DNA of 64,000 nucleotides from Streptomyces justiciae (GCF_015163075.1 NZ_JADDXU010000007.1:124001-188000), one strand, 5' to 3'. Positions 26,557 to 36,112 are shown, numbered from the stretch's first letter. Notes: a model not told the origin generated them from the sequence alone. Made by a program: numbers and translations.

Positions 26557-27801
26557 TCAGCCGGCCCGTTCCTTCTCTCGTCCCGCGTCCCGCATCCGCC
26601 CGTACGCGTACACGCACCCCGCCAGGGCCAGGTCGGACAGCAGCATGAAGCCGATGGAGTAGGAGTCCTTGGCGCTGTATACGGCGCCCATGACGAGCGG
26701 CGGTACGAAGCCGCCGAGGCCGCCGACCGCGCCGACGATGCCGGTCACGCTGCCGACCTGCGGTTGCGGGGTGACCCGGGCGACCAGGGCGAACACCGCG
26801 CCGCTGGTCGCGCCGAGTGCGGCGGCCATCACCAGCAGACAGATCGTGGCGGTCGGTACCAGCGTCGGGTCGAAGGCCTGGGCGACGGCGAGGAGGGCCA
26901 CCGCGCCGAGGGCGACCGAGGTGACCACGGCCGGGTGGACACGGTCCGACAGCCATCCGCCGATGGGCCGGAACACCACGGCGACCAGGGCGAACCCGGC
27001 GGCCCTGGTGCCCGCGTCGGTGGCGTCGAGGTCGTACCAGGTCTTCAGGTAGGTCGGCAGGTAGACGCCGAACGCGACGATGCCGCCGAACCCGATCGCG
27101 TACAGCGCGGACAGTTCCCAGGTCACCCGGAGCCGGCCGGCCTGCCCGAGCCGGGTGGTGAGCGGGGTGCTGGGGACGGGCCGTCCGGGCCGGTCGTTGA
27201 TGAAGAGGTAGGCGAGGACGGCGTACACCGCGAGCGCGATGGCGAGCACGAGGAACGGCAGGTTCTCGCTGTGCTTGTACATCCGGGGCGTGAAGTACCC
27301 GGACAGGGCGACACCGCCCATGCCCATGCCGAAGATGCCGAGGGCCGCGCCCCGCTGCTTGGGCGGGAACCAGGAGTTCACCAGCGGAACGCCGATGGCG
27401 AAGGTGGTGCCGCCGAGGCCCAGCACGAAGCCCACGAGCACCAGCGCCACATAGGACGTGTGAGTGGGGATGAGCAGCAGGACCGGCACGATCGTCAGCG
27501 CGCTGACCAGCGGGAACATCAGCCGGGCGCCGTAGCGGTCGGTGAGCGCGCCGACCGGCACCCGGCCCATTGAGCCGACCAGCACGGGGACGGCGACCAG
27601 CACGGACTGGGCGAAGGACGACATGTGCAGGTCGTCGTCGAACGGGCCGGCCAGCGGCGCGATCAGGTTCCACGCCCAGAAGGTGAGCGTGAACCCGACC
27701 GTGGACACCACCAGGTTCCGCCAGGCCGCGGCGGAGGGACGCTCATCGCCGCCTGCATCGTGGGCCGCCTTGTCCGCACCGGCCGTCGACACATTGACCA
27801 T
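26557..27801 (-). CDS. Nitrate/nitrite transporter of the NarK/NNP type (MFS)
   Basis: 414 residues, 12 membrane segments. The glycine-rich nitrate/nitrite-porter signature is visible twice: LVGFVLGLGGTTFAIGVPLV near residue 130 and VGSVTGIVGAVGGLGGFVPP near residue 350. It also has the MFS loop GRVPVGALTDRYGARL. Expected to move nitrate or nitrite across the inner membrane. The ATG at 27801 is preferred over GTG 27807 because GGGAG lies 7 bases before the ATG. No nitrate reductase genes lie in the window, so direction of transport is open. The gap up to 28014 shows no other gene. Confidence 0.88.
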   Translation of the reverse strand: MVNVSTAGADKAAHDAGGDERPSAAAWRNLVVSTVGFTLTFWAWNLIAPLAGPFDDDLHMSSFAQSVLVAVPVLVGSMGRVPVGALTDRYGARLMFPLVSALTIVPVLLLIPTHTSYVALVLVGFVLGLGGTTFAIGVPLVNSWFPPKQRGAALGIFGMGMGGVALSGYFTPRMYKHSENLPFLVLAIALAVYAVLAYLFINDRPGRPVPSTPLTTRLGQAGRLRVTWELSALYAIGFGGIVAFGVYLPTYLKTWYDLDATDAGTRAAGFALVAVVFRPIGGWLSDRVHPAVVTSVALGAVALLAVAQAFDPTLVPTATICLLVMAAALGATSGAVFALVARVTPQPQVGSVTGIVGAVGGLGGFVPPLVMGAVYSAKDSYSIGFMLLSDLALAGCVYAYGRMRDAGREKERAG

Positions 27802-28013
27802 GAACACGCTCCCGGACTCCGCACACGGATGATCACCGAGGACTCCGGCCGCTCAGGACCAACGGAGCCGACGCCTTTCCATGAGGTCACGGGGGCGTCG
27901 GACCGGCAACTCGAGTCGCGGCACCTCTCCCTGCCCGGATGACAGAAGAATGTGACCTGCGCCACTCTGAAGGCAGGACTGTCCTTGGAGGGACGGACGA
28001 ACGGGGGAACGCC

Positions 28014-29609
28014 ATGGCCGACACATCCGCGCCCGCGAGGACCGGGCGGCTGATCGTCTACGTCGGGGGTCTGACCGAGAAGTCCGGCGACGCCGACGAG
28101 TTGTTCGCGCGGCTGAGGGGCGAGCCCGGGCACGCCGACGACGAGGTGTGGACGTACCCCGACCCGCTCCGGCCGCTGACGCGCGGCTCGCTCGCGGCCC
28201 TCGCGGACACGCTCCATCAGCGCATCGGCGCCTACTGGACGGAGGCCGGCCGGCCGCACGAGATCGTGCTCGTCGGACACAGCGCGGGCGGCGTGCTGCT
28301 GCGCTACGCCTATCTCCGCGGACGCGGCCGACTGGGCGGCCGGGAAGCGGCATGGACCGGCCAGGTCACCCGCATCGTGCTGCTGGCCGCCCCGAACCGG
28401 GGCGTCGAACCGTCCAGACTGCGCCGCCCCGTCCGCCTCGCCACGATTTTCGCGGCCGGTGTCGCCCGCCGGTTCGCGTCGCTCGAACTGCTCGCCGGCG
28501 CCCCCTTCATGACCGACCTGCGGCTCGACTGGATACGGCTCTTCCGCGAACTCGGTCACCAGGCACCGCTGGTGGTGCAGGTGCGCGGTCTTGCGGACCC
28601 GCTCATCGAACCCGAGGACAGCCGGGACGTGGAGGGCGGCCTGACGGGCGCGGAGCTGTACATCCCGCTCGCGAGCCACCAGGACATCGTGCGGATCAGC
28701 GGCGTACCGGAGGACAGGACCGGAGAGCGCTACGGCATTCTGCGCCGGGCGATCATCGGCGACGTCGAGATCACCGACCCGAGCCCGCTGCCCGCGGAGG
28801 AACGGGACATCGAACGCGTCGTGTTCCTCCTGCACGGCATCCGGGCCGGCATCGGCACCTGGGTGACCGACCTCGGCGACGCGCTCCAGAACGGCGGCCG
28901 TCCCGACGGAACCCTGGTGGTGCGGGCCTCCTACGGCTGGCTGTCGGCGTTCAACTTCGCCTTCCCGATCAGCCGGCGCCGGACCCTGCGCTGGTTCCAG
29001 GACCAGTACAGCTACCAGGCCGCCCGGCATCCCGGCGCAAAGATCCATTTCGTGGGCCACAGCAACGGCACGTACATGTTCGGGCAGTCCCTCTCCCAGG
29101 TGCGCTCACTGCGCTTCGACCGGGTCTACCTCGCCGGCAGTGTGCTGCCCCGTGACTTCGCCTGGCGCGACTTCGCCGACCGGCAGCAGGTCGGCACGCT
29201 GGTCAACGCCTGCGGCGCGGCGGACAAGCCGGTGGGCTGGCTGTGCAGCGGACTGCGCGGGCTCGGAATGCGGGACATCGGCGTCGGAGGGTTCTGCGGC
29301 TTTGACGTCACGCCGTCCGGCACCGTGCAGTTCCTGAACCTCGCCGGCGGCCACGGTGCCGGGCTGACGGGTGAGCGCCTCCCGGACGTCGTCCGCTACA
29401 TCCGCGAGGGCGCGCCGCCGAAACCGCCGGTCAAGGCCCCGTCCGGCCTGTTCACCCAGATGTCCCGGCTGGCCCCGGCACTGGCCTGGCTGCTCGCGCT
29501 GGTCCTGCTCGCCATGGTGGCCTGGACGGTCTTCGCCTTCACCCTCGTCAAGCTCATCGCCCTGCTGGGCGGGGCGGCGCTGGTGTACGGCGTCCTCAAG
29601 GCGGTGTAG
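28014..29609 (+). CDS. Twin alpha/beta-hydrolase protein with C-terminal membrane anchor
   Basis: 531 residues. The first hydrolase-like domain (residues about 10-250) has a lipase-type nucleophile elbow EIVLVGHSAGGVLLRYAYLR. A second hydrolase-like domain (about 265-480) opens with RVVFLLHGIRAG and has the elbow KIHFVGHSNGTYMFGQSL. Two hydrophobic segments close the protein (ALAWLLALVLLAMVAWTVFA and LIALLGGAALVYGVL). Substrate unknown; esterase or lipase activity is plausible for either domain. No signal peptide is visible at the N terminus, so the domains probably face the cytoplasm. The ATG at 28014 follows a GGGGGAA ribosome site. The two domains differ clearly and are not a recent internal duplication. 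Confidence 0.82.
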   Translation: MADTSAPARTGRLIVYVGGLTEKSGDADELFARLRGEPGHADDEVWTYPDPLRPLTRGSLAALADTLHQRIGAYWTEAGRPHEIVLVGHSAGGVLLRYAYLRGRGRLGGREAAWTGQVTRIVLLAAPNRGVEPSRLRRPVRLATIFAAGVARRFASLELLAGAPFMTDLRLDWIRLFRELGHQAPLVVQVRGLADPLIEPEDSRDVEGGLTGAELYIPLASHQDIVRISGVPEDRTGERYGILRRAIIGDVEITDPSPLPAEERDIERVVFLLHGIRAGIGTWVTDLGDALQNGGRPDGTLVVRASYGWLSAFNFAFPISRRRTLRWFQDQYSYQAARHPGAKIHFVGHSNGTYMFGQSLSQVRSLRFDRVYLAGSVLPRDFAWRDFADRQQVGTLVNACGAADKPVGWLCSGLRGLGMRDIGVGGFCGFDVTPSGTVQFLNLAGGHGAGLTGERLPDVVRYIREGAPPKPPVKAPSGLFTQMSRLAPALAWLLALVLLAMVAWTVFAFTLVKLIALLGGAALVYGVLKAV

Positions 29610-29635
29610 CCGAGCCGAACCCTTGCCCGCCCTGC

Positions 29636-31033
29636 CTACCGAGCCTCCGGCCTCCCCGGAGGCTCCGTCGGTGTCGGCGCCGGCGCCCCGAAGAGCACCG
29701 CCCGGGCCACGGCCGGCGCGAACAGCGCGGTGACCGGTGCGGAGAGGTGGAGCACCGCGCGGAAGGCGTCCCCGACGACGGCGTCGCCGGGCGACCTCTC
29801 CTGGACCCGGCGCAGATACCAGCCGGTGACACGGTCCGTGGACCGGCCGTCAAGCGCGTTGCCGACCGCGCCGGGCATCTTGCGGTCCGCGCCGGCGGAG
29901 ATGTCCCAGGCCAGCCGGGACGCCCCGAGCAGCGCCCGCTGCACCCGCCGTGTCGTGGGCGTCCGGCGCGGGTCGGCCAGCGCGTCCCGCAGGGCCACGG
30001 CGCTCATCGCGGCGACGGCCATGCCCTGCCCGTAGATCGGGTTGAAGGCGCACAGCGCGTCGCCGGTGGCGAGGAACCCGGCAGGGTGGCCGGGCAGGTC
30101 GTAGCGGCGCCGGACGTTCGCGGTGCGCCGGTAGCCGAACGGCGGCGAGAGCGGCTCGGCGTCCGCCATCCAGCGGTCCAGGAGCGGATGCGCGAGCCGC
30201 TTGGTGTACGTCTCGAACTCGTCGTCGTCCGTGGGCGGTTCGTCGCCGCGCAGCCCCGAGACGATCACCAGATGGGTGCCGTCCTCCAGCGGCAGCGCGC
30301 CGCCGCCGTGGACCTGATCGGTGCCGGGATAGACGTAGTAGCCGACGGTGTCGCCGTCGAGGACGCCCGCCGGGCCGCGGTAGACGCGGGAGGCGTAGGC
30401 GAGCCCGGTGTCGATGGTCTCCTCGTGCGGGCGCGCGGCGCCGATCCCGGCGAGCCACTGCGCGGCCTTGGTGCCGCCGCCGGAGGCGTCGACGACGAGG
30501 TCGGCCGTCAGGGCCCGGGGTTCGGCGCGCGAGTCGCCGGAGCGGTCCCGTACGAGAACCCCCCGTACCCGGGCCGCGTCACCGGTCAGCCCGACGACGT
30601 CGGCGCCCTCCACCACACTGATCGCCGGATTGGCGAGAACCCGCCGTCGCACGAGCCCTTCGAGCTGCGCGCGGGAGCCGGTGTAGATGTACGTCGACGT
30701 CGGCACCCGGCGGAACCAGCGGCCGTTCTGCCACAGCACCATGTCCGTCGGCATGCCCACCCGGGGCGCGCCCGCCTCCCGGAGCTCCGTGAGGAAGCCC
30801 GGCAGCAGCGACTCCATGGCCGACTGGCCGCCCTGCAACAGGACATGCGGATGCCGTCCCTGCGGCACACCGGGCCGTGCCCCGCCGTCGTCCGGGAAAC
30901 GGTCACGCTCGACGACGGTGACCCGCTCGGCGTGCCCGGCCAGAGCATGCGCCGCGAGCAGCCCCGCAAGACTGCCCCCCACGACCACCGCATGCCGCCC
31001 GCCCCAACGGCCCGTCTCCCCGGCAGAGTTCAC
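29636..31033 (-). CDS. FAD-dependent monooxygenase/oxidoreductase of the PHBH fold
   Basis: About 465 residues. The N-terminal dinucleotide-binding motif reads HAVVVGGSLAGLLAAHAL. The second FAD motif is FLATGDALCAFNPIYGQGM (the GD box of PHBH-type flavoproteins), and DLVVDASGGGTKAAQWL is also typical. The C terminus holds a helical segment near VARAVLFG. It is related to tetracycline-type and geranylgeranyl-reductase-like flavoproteins; substrate unknown. Several starts are possible: TTG 31069, GTG 31036 and GTG 31033. The last has GGGGAG at the best spacing. It stands alone between convergent and divergent genes. Confidence 0.85.
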   Translation of the reverse strand: MNSAGETGRWGGRHAVVVGGSLAGLLAAHALAGHAERVTVVERDRFPDDGGARPGVPQGRHPHVLLQGGQSAMESLLPGFLTELREAGAPRVGMPTDMVLWQNGRWFRRVPTSTYIYTGSRAQLEGLVRRRVLANPAISVVEGADVVGLTGDAARVRGVLVRDRSGDSRAEPRALTADLVVDASGGGTKAAQWLAGIGAARPHEETIDTGLAYASRVYRGPAGVLDGDTVGYYVYPGTDQVHGGGALPLEDGTHLVIVSGLRGDEPPTDDDEFETYTKRLAHPLLDRWMADAEPLSPPFGYRRTANVRRRYDLPGHPAGFLATGDALCAFNPIYGQGMAVAAMSAVALRDALADPRRTPTTRRVQRALLGASRLAWDISAGADRKMPGAVGNALDGRSTDRVTGWYLRRVQERSPGDAVVGDAFRAVLHLSAPVTALFAPAVARAVLFGAPAPTPTEPPGRPEAR

Positions 31034-31257
31034 CACTGCGCTCCCCTGGTCGCCCGTGTCCTGACTCAAGTCCTGCGAAAACGCTGAGAAGACACAAGTA
31101 TCCCGTCCCCTACGGCGGGCCGACCGAGTTCCGGTCAGGTGGGGCGGTCGCTGGTCGGGCGGCTGGGGTGGTACTGCACCGCCTCCAGGCCGCCCTGGAC
31201 AGCGAGGAGATCCGCCTGGCCGGGGGCAGGAGGGTCGAATGAACTAGGGTGCGCCGC

Positions 31258-31455
31258 ATGACCGACCCTGCCCAGTGCCCCACATGCGCTGGCCCCCTGA
31301 AGTACGGCGGCCTCGTGCTCACCGTCCGGGAGGACGACGGCAAGCGGACCTGCCGGGCCCTGTGGAAATGCCCCGCCCGACACCTCTGGTGGCAGTGGTC
31401 CGACCGCCCGAACGCCCCCTTGGAAACCTGCCCCGTACCGAGCCTGTTCCGCTGA
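31258..31455 (+). CDS. Small zinc-ribbon-like protein
   Basis: 65 residues, MTDPAQCPTCAGPLKYGG and later CRALWKCP. The CPTC pair and the second cysteine pair could form one zinc ribbon. The ATG is preceded by TAGGGT at 31245-31250 with 7 bases between, which is the usual look of a leaderless gene. Function unknown; the G+C pattern by codon position looks coding. Confidence 0.65.
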   Translation: MTDPAQCPTCAGPLKYGGLVLTVREDDGKRTCRALWKCPARHLWWQWSDRPNAPLETCPVPSLFR

Positions 31456-31496
31456 CCCGGCCACGCGGATCAGACCGTCCGCGACACCCGCGAGGA

Positions 31497-31904
31497 TCAG
31501 CCCTCGTCCGGCGTCAGCCGCAGAGAGATGCTGTTGATGCAGTACCGCTGATCGGTCGGCGTCGCATACCCCTCGCCTTCAAAGACGTGCCCGAGATGCG
31601 ACCCACACCGAGCACACCGCACCTCCGTCCGCACCATCCCGTGCGACCGGTCCTCGATCAGCTCGACCGCGTCGGTGTCCTTCGGGTCGTAGAAGCTCGG
31701 CCAGCCGCAGTGGGACTCGAACTTCGTGGTGGACGTGAAGAGTTCCGCGCCGCAGGCGCGGCAGGAGTAGACGCCCTGCGTCTTCGTGTCGGTGTACTCG
31801 CCCGTGAAGGCGGGCTCCGTGCCGGCCTGGCGCAGGACGGCGTACTCGGCCGGGGTCAGCTCCGCGCGCCACTGTTCTTCCGGCTTTTCGACGTCGTACG
31901 ACAT
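31497..31904 (-). CDS. msrB: Peptide-methionine (R)-S-oxide reductase MsrB
   Basis: 135 residues, the usual length for MsrB. Zinc is held by two CxxC pairs, Cys48/Cys51 and Cys97/Cys100. The catalytic Cys122 sits in QRYCINS, and the conserved KFESHCGWPSFYDP supplies the substrate pocket and a likely resolving Cys66. It repairs methionine-R-sulfoxide in proteins in the cytoplasm using thioredoxin. It starts 13 bases after the murC stop and is probably in the same transcript. Confidence 0.96.
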   Translation of the reverse strand: MSYDVEKPEEQWRAELTPAEYAVLRQAGTEPAFTGEYTDTKTQGVYSCRACGAELFTSTTKFESHCGWPSFYDPKDTDAVELIEDRSHGMVRTEVRCARCGSHLGHVFEGEGYATPTDQRYCINSISLRLTPDEG

Positions 31905-31917
31905 GAAGCTCAGCCCC

Positions 31918-33306
31918 TCACTTCGACAGGCGGTCCAGGATCTGCGGGCCGAGGTCCGTCACGTCACCCGCGCCCATGGTGAGAACCAGATCGCCCGGCT
32001 TCGCCATTCCCGCCACGACCGAGGGGACCTCCGCCTTGTCGTGGACCGGCGTCACGTCCGCGCCCGCCGCCCGGGCCGCCTCGATGATCAGCTCGCTGGT
32101 GATGCCGGGGATCGGGTCCTCGCGGGCCGGGTAGATGTCCAGGACCAGGGAGCCGTCCGCCAGGGACAGGGACTGGCCCATCTCCTTGCCCAGCTCCTGC
32201 GTGCGGGAGAAGAGGTGGGGCTGGAACACGACCAGGATGCGCGCTTCGCCCGCCGCCGCCCGCATCGCCTCCAGGTCGGCCGTCATCTCGGTCGGGTGGT
32301 GGGCGTAGGAGTCGATGACCTGGACCCCGGCCACCTCGCCCTTCAGCTGAAGGCGCCGCTTCACGCCCGTGTACGCCGCCAGAGCCGGCGCCAGCTCGTC
32401 CGCCGGGATGCCGAGGGCCACGCCCGCCGCGAGGGCCGCGACCGCGTTGTGCGCGTAGTGGCGGCCGGGGACGGAGACCGTGAAGACGAGTTCCCGGCCG
32501 TCCAGGACGACCCTCACCTGGCTCTTCAGGCCCTGCGCCACGACCGACAGGACCCGGACGTCGGCGTCCTCCGCCTCTCCGTACGTCACCGTCCTCACCG
32601 ACCCCGCCAGGCGTCGCGTCAGTTCGCGCGCGCCCTCGTGGTCGGCGTTGATCACCAGCGTGCCGCCGGGGACGATCTTTCCGGCGAAGGTCTCGAAGGA
32701 CTCGTAGATCTCGTCCATCGACGCGTAGTTCGCGTGGTGGTCCAGCTCGACGTTGAGGACGATCGCGACCTCGGGCGCGTACTTGTGGAAGCTGCGGTCC
32801 GATTCATCCGCCTCGGCGACGAAGATCTCGCCCTCGCCGTGCAGCGCGTTGGAGCCGGGGGCGTCGAGGTCGCCGCCGATGGCGTACGACGGGTTCAGGC
32901 CCAGCTCGCTCAGGGACACCGCCAGCATCGACGTCGTGGTCGTCTTGCCGTGCGTGCCCGCGACCGCGATCGGGCGCAGCCCCTCCATCAGGGCGGCGAG
33001 GGCGTCGGAGCGGTGCACCACCGGGATGCCCAGTTCCGCGGCGCGGGCCAGCTCCGGGTTGTCCTGGCGGATCGCCGACGACACGACGACGCAGCTCGCG
33101 TCGTCGGCGAGGTGCTCCGCCGCGTGCCCGATGTGCACGGTCGCGCCCAGCGCGCGCAGCGCCTCGGCGGTCGCGGACTCCTTGGCGTCGCTGCCCGCGA
33201 CCTTCGCCCCGCGCTGCGCGAGGATCTTCGCGATCCCCGACATCCCGGCGCCGCCGATGCCGATGAAGTGCGGTCGGTCCATGGCGGTGGGAAGGCCGGG
33301 TGCCAT
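31918..33306 (-). CDS. murC: UDP-N-acetylmuramate--L-alanine ligase MurC
   Basis: 462 residues. It has the Rossmann start DRPHFIGIGGAGMSGIAKIL, the Mur-ligase P-loop GTHGKTTTTSML and the Mur domain segments FVAEADESDRSF and YAHHPTEM. It adds L-alanine to UDP-MurNAc, the first peptide step of peptidoglycan synthesis. The ATG at 33306 has an AGGGAGA ribosome site; an upstream in-frame ATG exists but is less well placed. It stands apart from the main cell-wall cluster, as in other Streptomyces to my knowledge, and is followed by msrB. Confidence 0.97.
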   Translation of the reverse strand: MAPGLPTAMDRPHFIGIGGAGMSGIAKILAQRGAKVAGSDAKESATAEALRALGATVHIGHAAEHLADDASCVVVSSAIRQDNPELARAAELGIPVVHRSDALAALMEGLRPIAVAGTHGKTTTTSMLAVSLSELGLNPSYAIGGDLDAPGSNALHGEGEIFVAEADESDRSFHKYAPEVAIVLNVELDHHANYASMDEIYESFETFAGKIVPGGTLVINADHEGARELTRRLAGSVRTVTYGEAEDADVRVLSVVAQGLKSQVRVVLDGRELVFTVSVPGRHYAHNAVAALAAGVALGIPADELAPALAAYTGVKRRLQLKGEVAGVQVIDSYAHHPTEMTADLEAMRAAAGEARILVVFQPHLFSRTQELGKEMGQSLSLADGSLVLDIYPAREDPIPGITSELIIEAARAAGADVTPVHDKAEVPSVVAGMAKPGDLVLTMGAGDVTDLGPQILDRLSK

Positions 33307-33394
33307 GCGTGTCTCCCTGTGCATATGAAACAAGACGGGGCCAAGCCTAAGCCGAGCCGCCGACAGCGACGGACACCCCGGCCTTCGGGCGGAC

Positions 33395-33868
33395 TCACGC
33401 CTTGCTGTGCGAGAACAGCTTCAACACCGGCACCCCCACCTTGTGCCGCGCCCGCGACGCCCAGTCCCGGTGGAAGAACTCCTCCACGTAGTGCGGATCG
33501 GTCAGCACGATCACCTCGTCCGCGCCGATCTCCTCCACCAGCGACTTCAGCGCGTCCAGCGGGTGGTCCTCGATCAGCCGCCCCTCCGCCTCGCTCCCGG
33601 AACCCCGCAGCGCCTGCAAGGACACCTCCAGCGCCCGCTCCCCGAAGTCCTTCGCGGCGTCGCCCTCGGGGACCTCCCGCTCGCGTGCCGCCTCGTCCAG
33701 TTCGCCCAGCGCCACGTCGTCGATGGCCCTCAGCAGCCGGTCGGCCTGGTCGCCGCGCGGCTGGAGGAGCACGTGGAAGGAGACCTGCTCGTCCCCGTGC
33801 AACGTCGTGACGAACTCCACGTCGGCGGACGTCAGGGCCTTCTCGATCATCAAAACGCTTGTGAACAC
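33395..33868 (-). CDS. Conserved hypothetical protein upstream of murC
   Basis: 157 residues, acidic, no signal or membrane segment. Features seen: ALTSADVEFVTTLHGDEQVS near the start and VEEIGADEVIVLTDPHYVEEFFHRDWASRARHKVGVPVLKLF (described, not a recognised catalytic motif) near the end. The end resembles the nucleotide-binding half of universal-stress-like folds, but I cannot assign a family. The GTG at 33868 has an AAGGGG ribosome site. It is 89 bases upstream of murC on the same strand, so may be co-transcribed. Confidence 0.8.
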   Translation of the reverse strand: MFTSVLMIEKALTSADVEFVTTLHGDEQVSFHVLLQPRGDQADRLLRAIDDVALGELDEAAREREVPEGDAAKDFGERALEVSLQALRGSGSEAEGRLIEDHPLDALKSLVEEIGADEVIVLTDPHYVEEFFHRDWASRARHKVGVPVLKLFSHSKA

Positions 33869-33897
33869 CGCGCGCCCCTTCTGCGGAAACCATCCTG

Positions 33898-33915
33898 CCC
33901 CGTGATCTCACGGGG
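33898..33915. promoter_or_regulatory. 18-base perfect palindrome upstream of the 33868 gene
   Basis: CCCCGTGATCTCACGGGG is perfectly self-complementary (eight-base arms around TC). It lies 30 bases upstream of the GTG at 33868, in the 133-base gap before the reductase gene. It could be an operator or an RNA hairpin in the leader; there is no T-tract to make it a standard terminator. Confidence 0.5.
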
Positions 33916-34001
33916 ACTGCGAGATTCAGTGTGCCCTTCGGAAGCTAAACGGAACGGTTGATTCCGCCGTTTTCGGGACCGGCGGTACCACTGATCGATT
34001 T

Positions 34002-34868
34002 TCAAGTGCGCTGGTAGCGGCCGAAGAGAAACCCCTCCTCCTCCAAAAGGGACACCAGTGCGAACCGTTGCGGAACCGCGACAGAAGGCCCCCCGGCGAT
34101 CCGCTGGGCGTCCCCCGCGGTGAGCATCGGGGCGACGGTCAGACAGAGCTCGTCCAGCACGCCCGCGGCCACGAGCTGCCCGAGAAGACGGGGGCCGCCC
34201 TCGGTGAGCAGACGGGTGAAGCCGAGGTCGGCCAGCGCCTGCACGGCCCGCGCGGGCTCCACGCCGACCCCGTCACCGGCGACGACCACCCGGGCGCCGG
34301 CCTTCTCCGCCGTGGCGACCCGGTCGGGAGCGGCGGCCGCGCCGGTCAGGATCAGGGTGGGGACGAGGGGGGAGGTGAAAAGCGGAAGGGAGAAGTCGAG
34401 GTCGAGGCTCGCGCTGACGATCGCGATCGCCGGTGCCGGTCCCTGCCCGGCCGCCTCCCGGGCCTCCGCGAACTCCGCACGCGCGCGTGCCGGCCGGTAC
34501 CCCTCCTGGCGTACCGTTTCGGCGCCTACGACGACCACGTCCGCCAGCCCCCGCAACGTACCGAAGATCCGCATGTCGGCGGCGGTGGAGATGGGCTGCG
34601 ACTTCCCGTCGTGCTGGGCGGCCCCGTCGAGCGTGGAGACCATGTTGGCCCGCAGCCAGGGAACAGGGGCACCGGCAGCGTCCGTGACCGACTCGGGGTA
34701 GGCGTACGCGGCGGCCAGCTCCTCGAGGCTCCACTCGCCATCGGCCGGCTCAACCCCCCGAGCGGCAGCCCCAGCCCCCTCACTGGCACCCCCCGCCACC
34801 ACACCCCCGCCGCCACCATCGGAGGCCCTCGTCGCTGTCTGGTCGGTCACAGGGAACAGGCGTCGCAT
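34002..34868 (-). CDS. Pyrimidine-reductase-like protein (RibD C-terminal domain family)
   Basis: 288 residues. A variable Gly/Ala-rich N-terminal part of about 55 residues is followed by a RibD-C/dihydrofolate-reductase-like domain: WLRANMVSTLDGAAQHDGKS, DVVVVGAETVRQEGYRPAR, RLLTEGGPRLLGQLVAAGVL. These enzymes reduce a sugar or pterin-like group with NADPH. Without the deaminase half it is not a complete RibD, so the substrate is uncertain. The gene is divergent from zapE; only 37 bases separate the two starts, and it probably has little or no 5' leader. Confidence 0.87.
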   Translation of the reverse strand: MRRLFPVTDQTATRASDGGGGGVVAGGASEGAGAAARGVEPADGEWSLEELAAAYAYPESVTDAAGAPVPWLRANMVSTLDGAAQHDGKSQPISTAADMRIFGTLRGLADVVVVGAETVRQEGYRPARARAEFAEAREAAGQGPAPAIAIVSASLDLDFSLPLFTSPLVPTLILTGAAAAPDRVATAEKAGARVVVAGDGVGVEPARAVQALADLGFTRLLTEGGPRLLGQLVAAGVLDELCLTVAPMLTAGDAQRIAGGPSVAVPQRFALVSLLEEEGFLFGRYQRT

Positions 34869-34905
34869 GTCGTGCAGTGTGGCACGACGCCTACCATGGG
34901 GAACC

Positions 34906-36030
34906 GTGTCGTCCTCCACCGCCGCCTCCGGGATCAGCCCGATAGCAGACGCGGCCCCCGTGTCCCTGTGCGCCCGCGAGCCGCACGTCCCCGCCGACCG
35001 TCTGGTCGCCGAGATGGTGCCGCCGCCGCGCTTCGACTCGGTCCGCTTCAGCACGTACCTCCCGGACCCGAACCAGCCCAGCCAGTTCGAGGCCGTCAAG
35101 GTCCTCGAGGGCTTCGCGGGCGGGCTCGGCGGGGCGCACGCCGTCGCCGGCGGCAAGCGCGGCTTCTTCGGGTTCGGCAAGGGCAGGGACAAGGCGAAGG
35201 GCAAGGGGGCCAAGGTCCCCGCCGGTCCGCGCGGTGTCTATCTCGACGGCGGCTACGGCGTCGGCAAGACCCACCTGCTCGCCTCCCTCTGGCACGCCAC
35301 CCCGGCCGAGCCCTCCCTCAAGGCCTTCGGCACGTTCGTCGAGCTGACCAACCTCGTGGGCGCCCTCGGCTTCCAGCAGACGGTCCAGACGCTCTCGAAC
35401 CACCGCCTCCTGTGCATCGACGAGTTCGAGCTCGACGACCCGGGCGACACCGTCCTCGTCTCCAGCCTCCTGCGCAAGCTCGTCGACGCGGGCGTCGCGC
35501 TCGCCGCCACCTCCAACACCCTCCCCGGCAAGCTCGGCGAGGGCCGCTTCGCGGCGGTCGACTTCCTGCGCGAGATCCAGGGGCTGAGCGCCCACTTCCG
35601 CACCCTGCGCATCGACGGCGAGGACTACCGGCACCGCGGCCTGCCCGAGGCGCCGGCGCCGTACTCCGACGAACAGGTGACGAAGACGGCGTACGCCACC
35701 GCCGGCGCCTCGCTCGACGACTTCCCGCAGCTGCTGGAGCACCTCGCCCGCGTCCACCCCAGCCGCTACGGCGCGTTGACCGATGGCCTGAAGGCGGTCT
35801 GCCTGACAGACGTGCGGCCGGTTCCGGACCAGTCGACGGCGCTGCGGCTCGTGGTCCTCGCGGACCGGCTCTACGACCGTGAGGTCCCGGTCCTCGCCTC
35901 CGGACTGCCGTTCGACCAGCTGTTCAGCGAGGACATGCTCAAGGGCGGGTACCGCAAGAAGTACTTCCGGGCGATCTCCCGGCTCACCGCGCTGGCCCGT
36001 GACGGCAAGCGGCTCGCCGAGTCCGCCTAA
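34906..36030 (+). CDS. zapE: AFG1/ZapE-family P-loop ATPase
   Basis: 374 residues. Walker A is GGYGVGKTHLLASLWH and Walker B LLCIDEFELDD. The AFG1-type FRTLRIDGEDYRHRG follows, and the C-terminal helical part ends with LSRLTALARDG-like sequence. ZapE contacts the division protein FtsZ in E. coli; in Streptomyces the role is not known to me. A lysine-rich insert (KGRDKAKGKGAK) lies before Walker A. The GTG at 34906 is chosen because the -10-like box TACCAT ends 8 bases before it, suggesting a leaderless message. Confidence 0.9.
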   Translation: MSSSTAASGISPIADAAPVSLCAREPHVPADRLVAEMVPPPRFDSVRFSTYLPDPNQPSQFEAVKVLEGFAGGLGGAHAVAGGKRGFFGFGKGRDKAKGKGAKVPAGPRGVYLDGGYGVGKTHLLASLWHATPAEPSLKAFGTFVELTNLVGALGFQQTVQTLSNHRLLCIDEFELDDPGDTVLVSSLLRKLVDAGVALAATSNTLPGKLGEGRFAAVDFLREIQGLSAHFRTLRIDGEDYRHRGLPEAPAPYSDEQVTKTAYATAGASLDDFPQLLEHLARVHPSRYGALTDGLKAVCLTDVRPVPDQSTALRLVVLADRLYDREVPVLASGLPFDQLFSEDMLKGGYRKKYFRAISRLTALARDGKRLAESA

Positions 36031-36112
36031 CCCGGCGAAAGCCCCCAGGTCAAGGGTCAGTTCACGCCACGGCACCCGCACTTTTCAGGCTCTCTTCAGC
36101 TCGAAACGCTAA

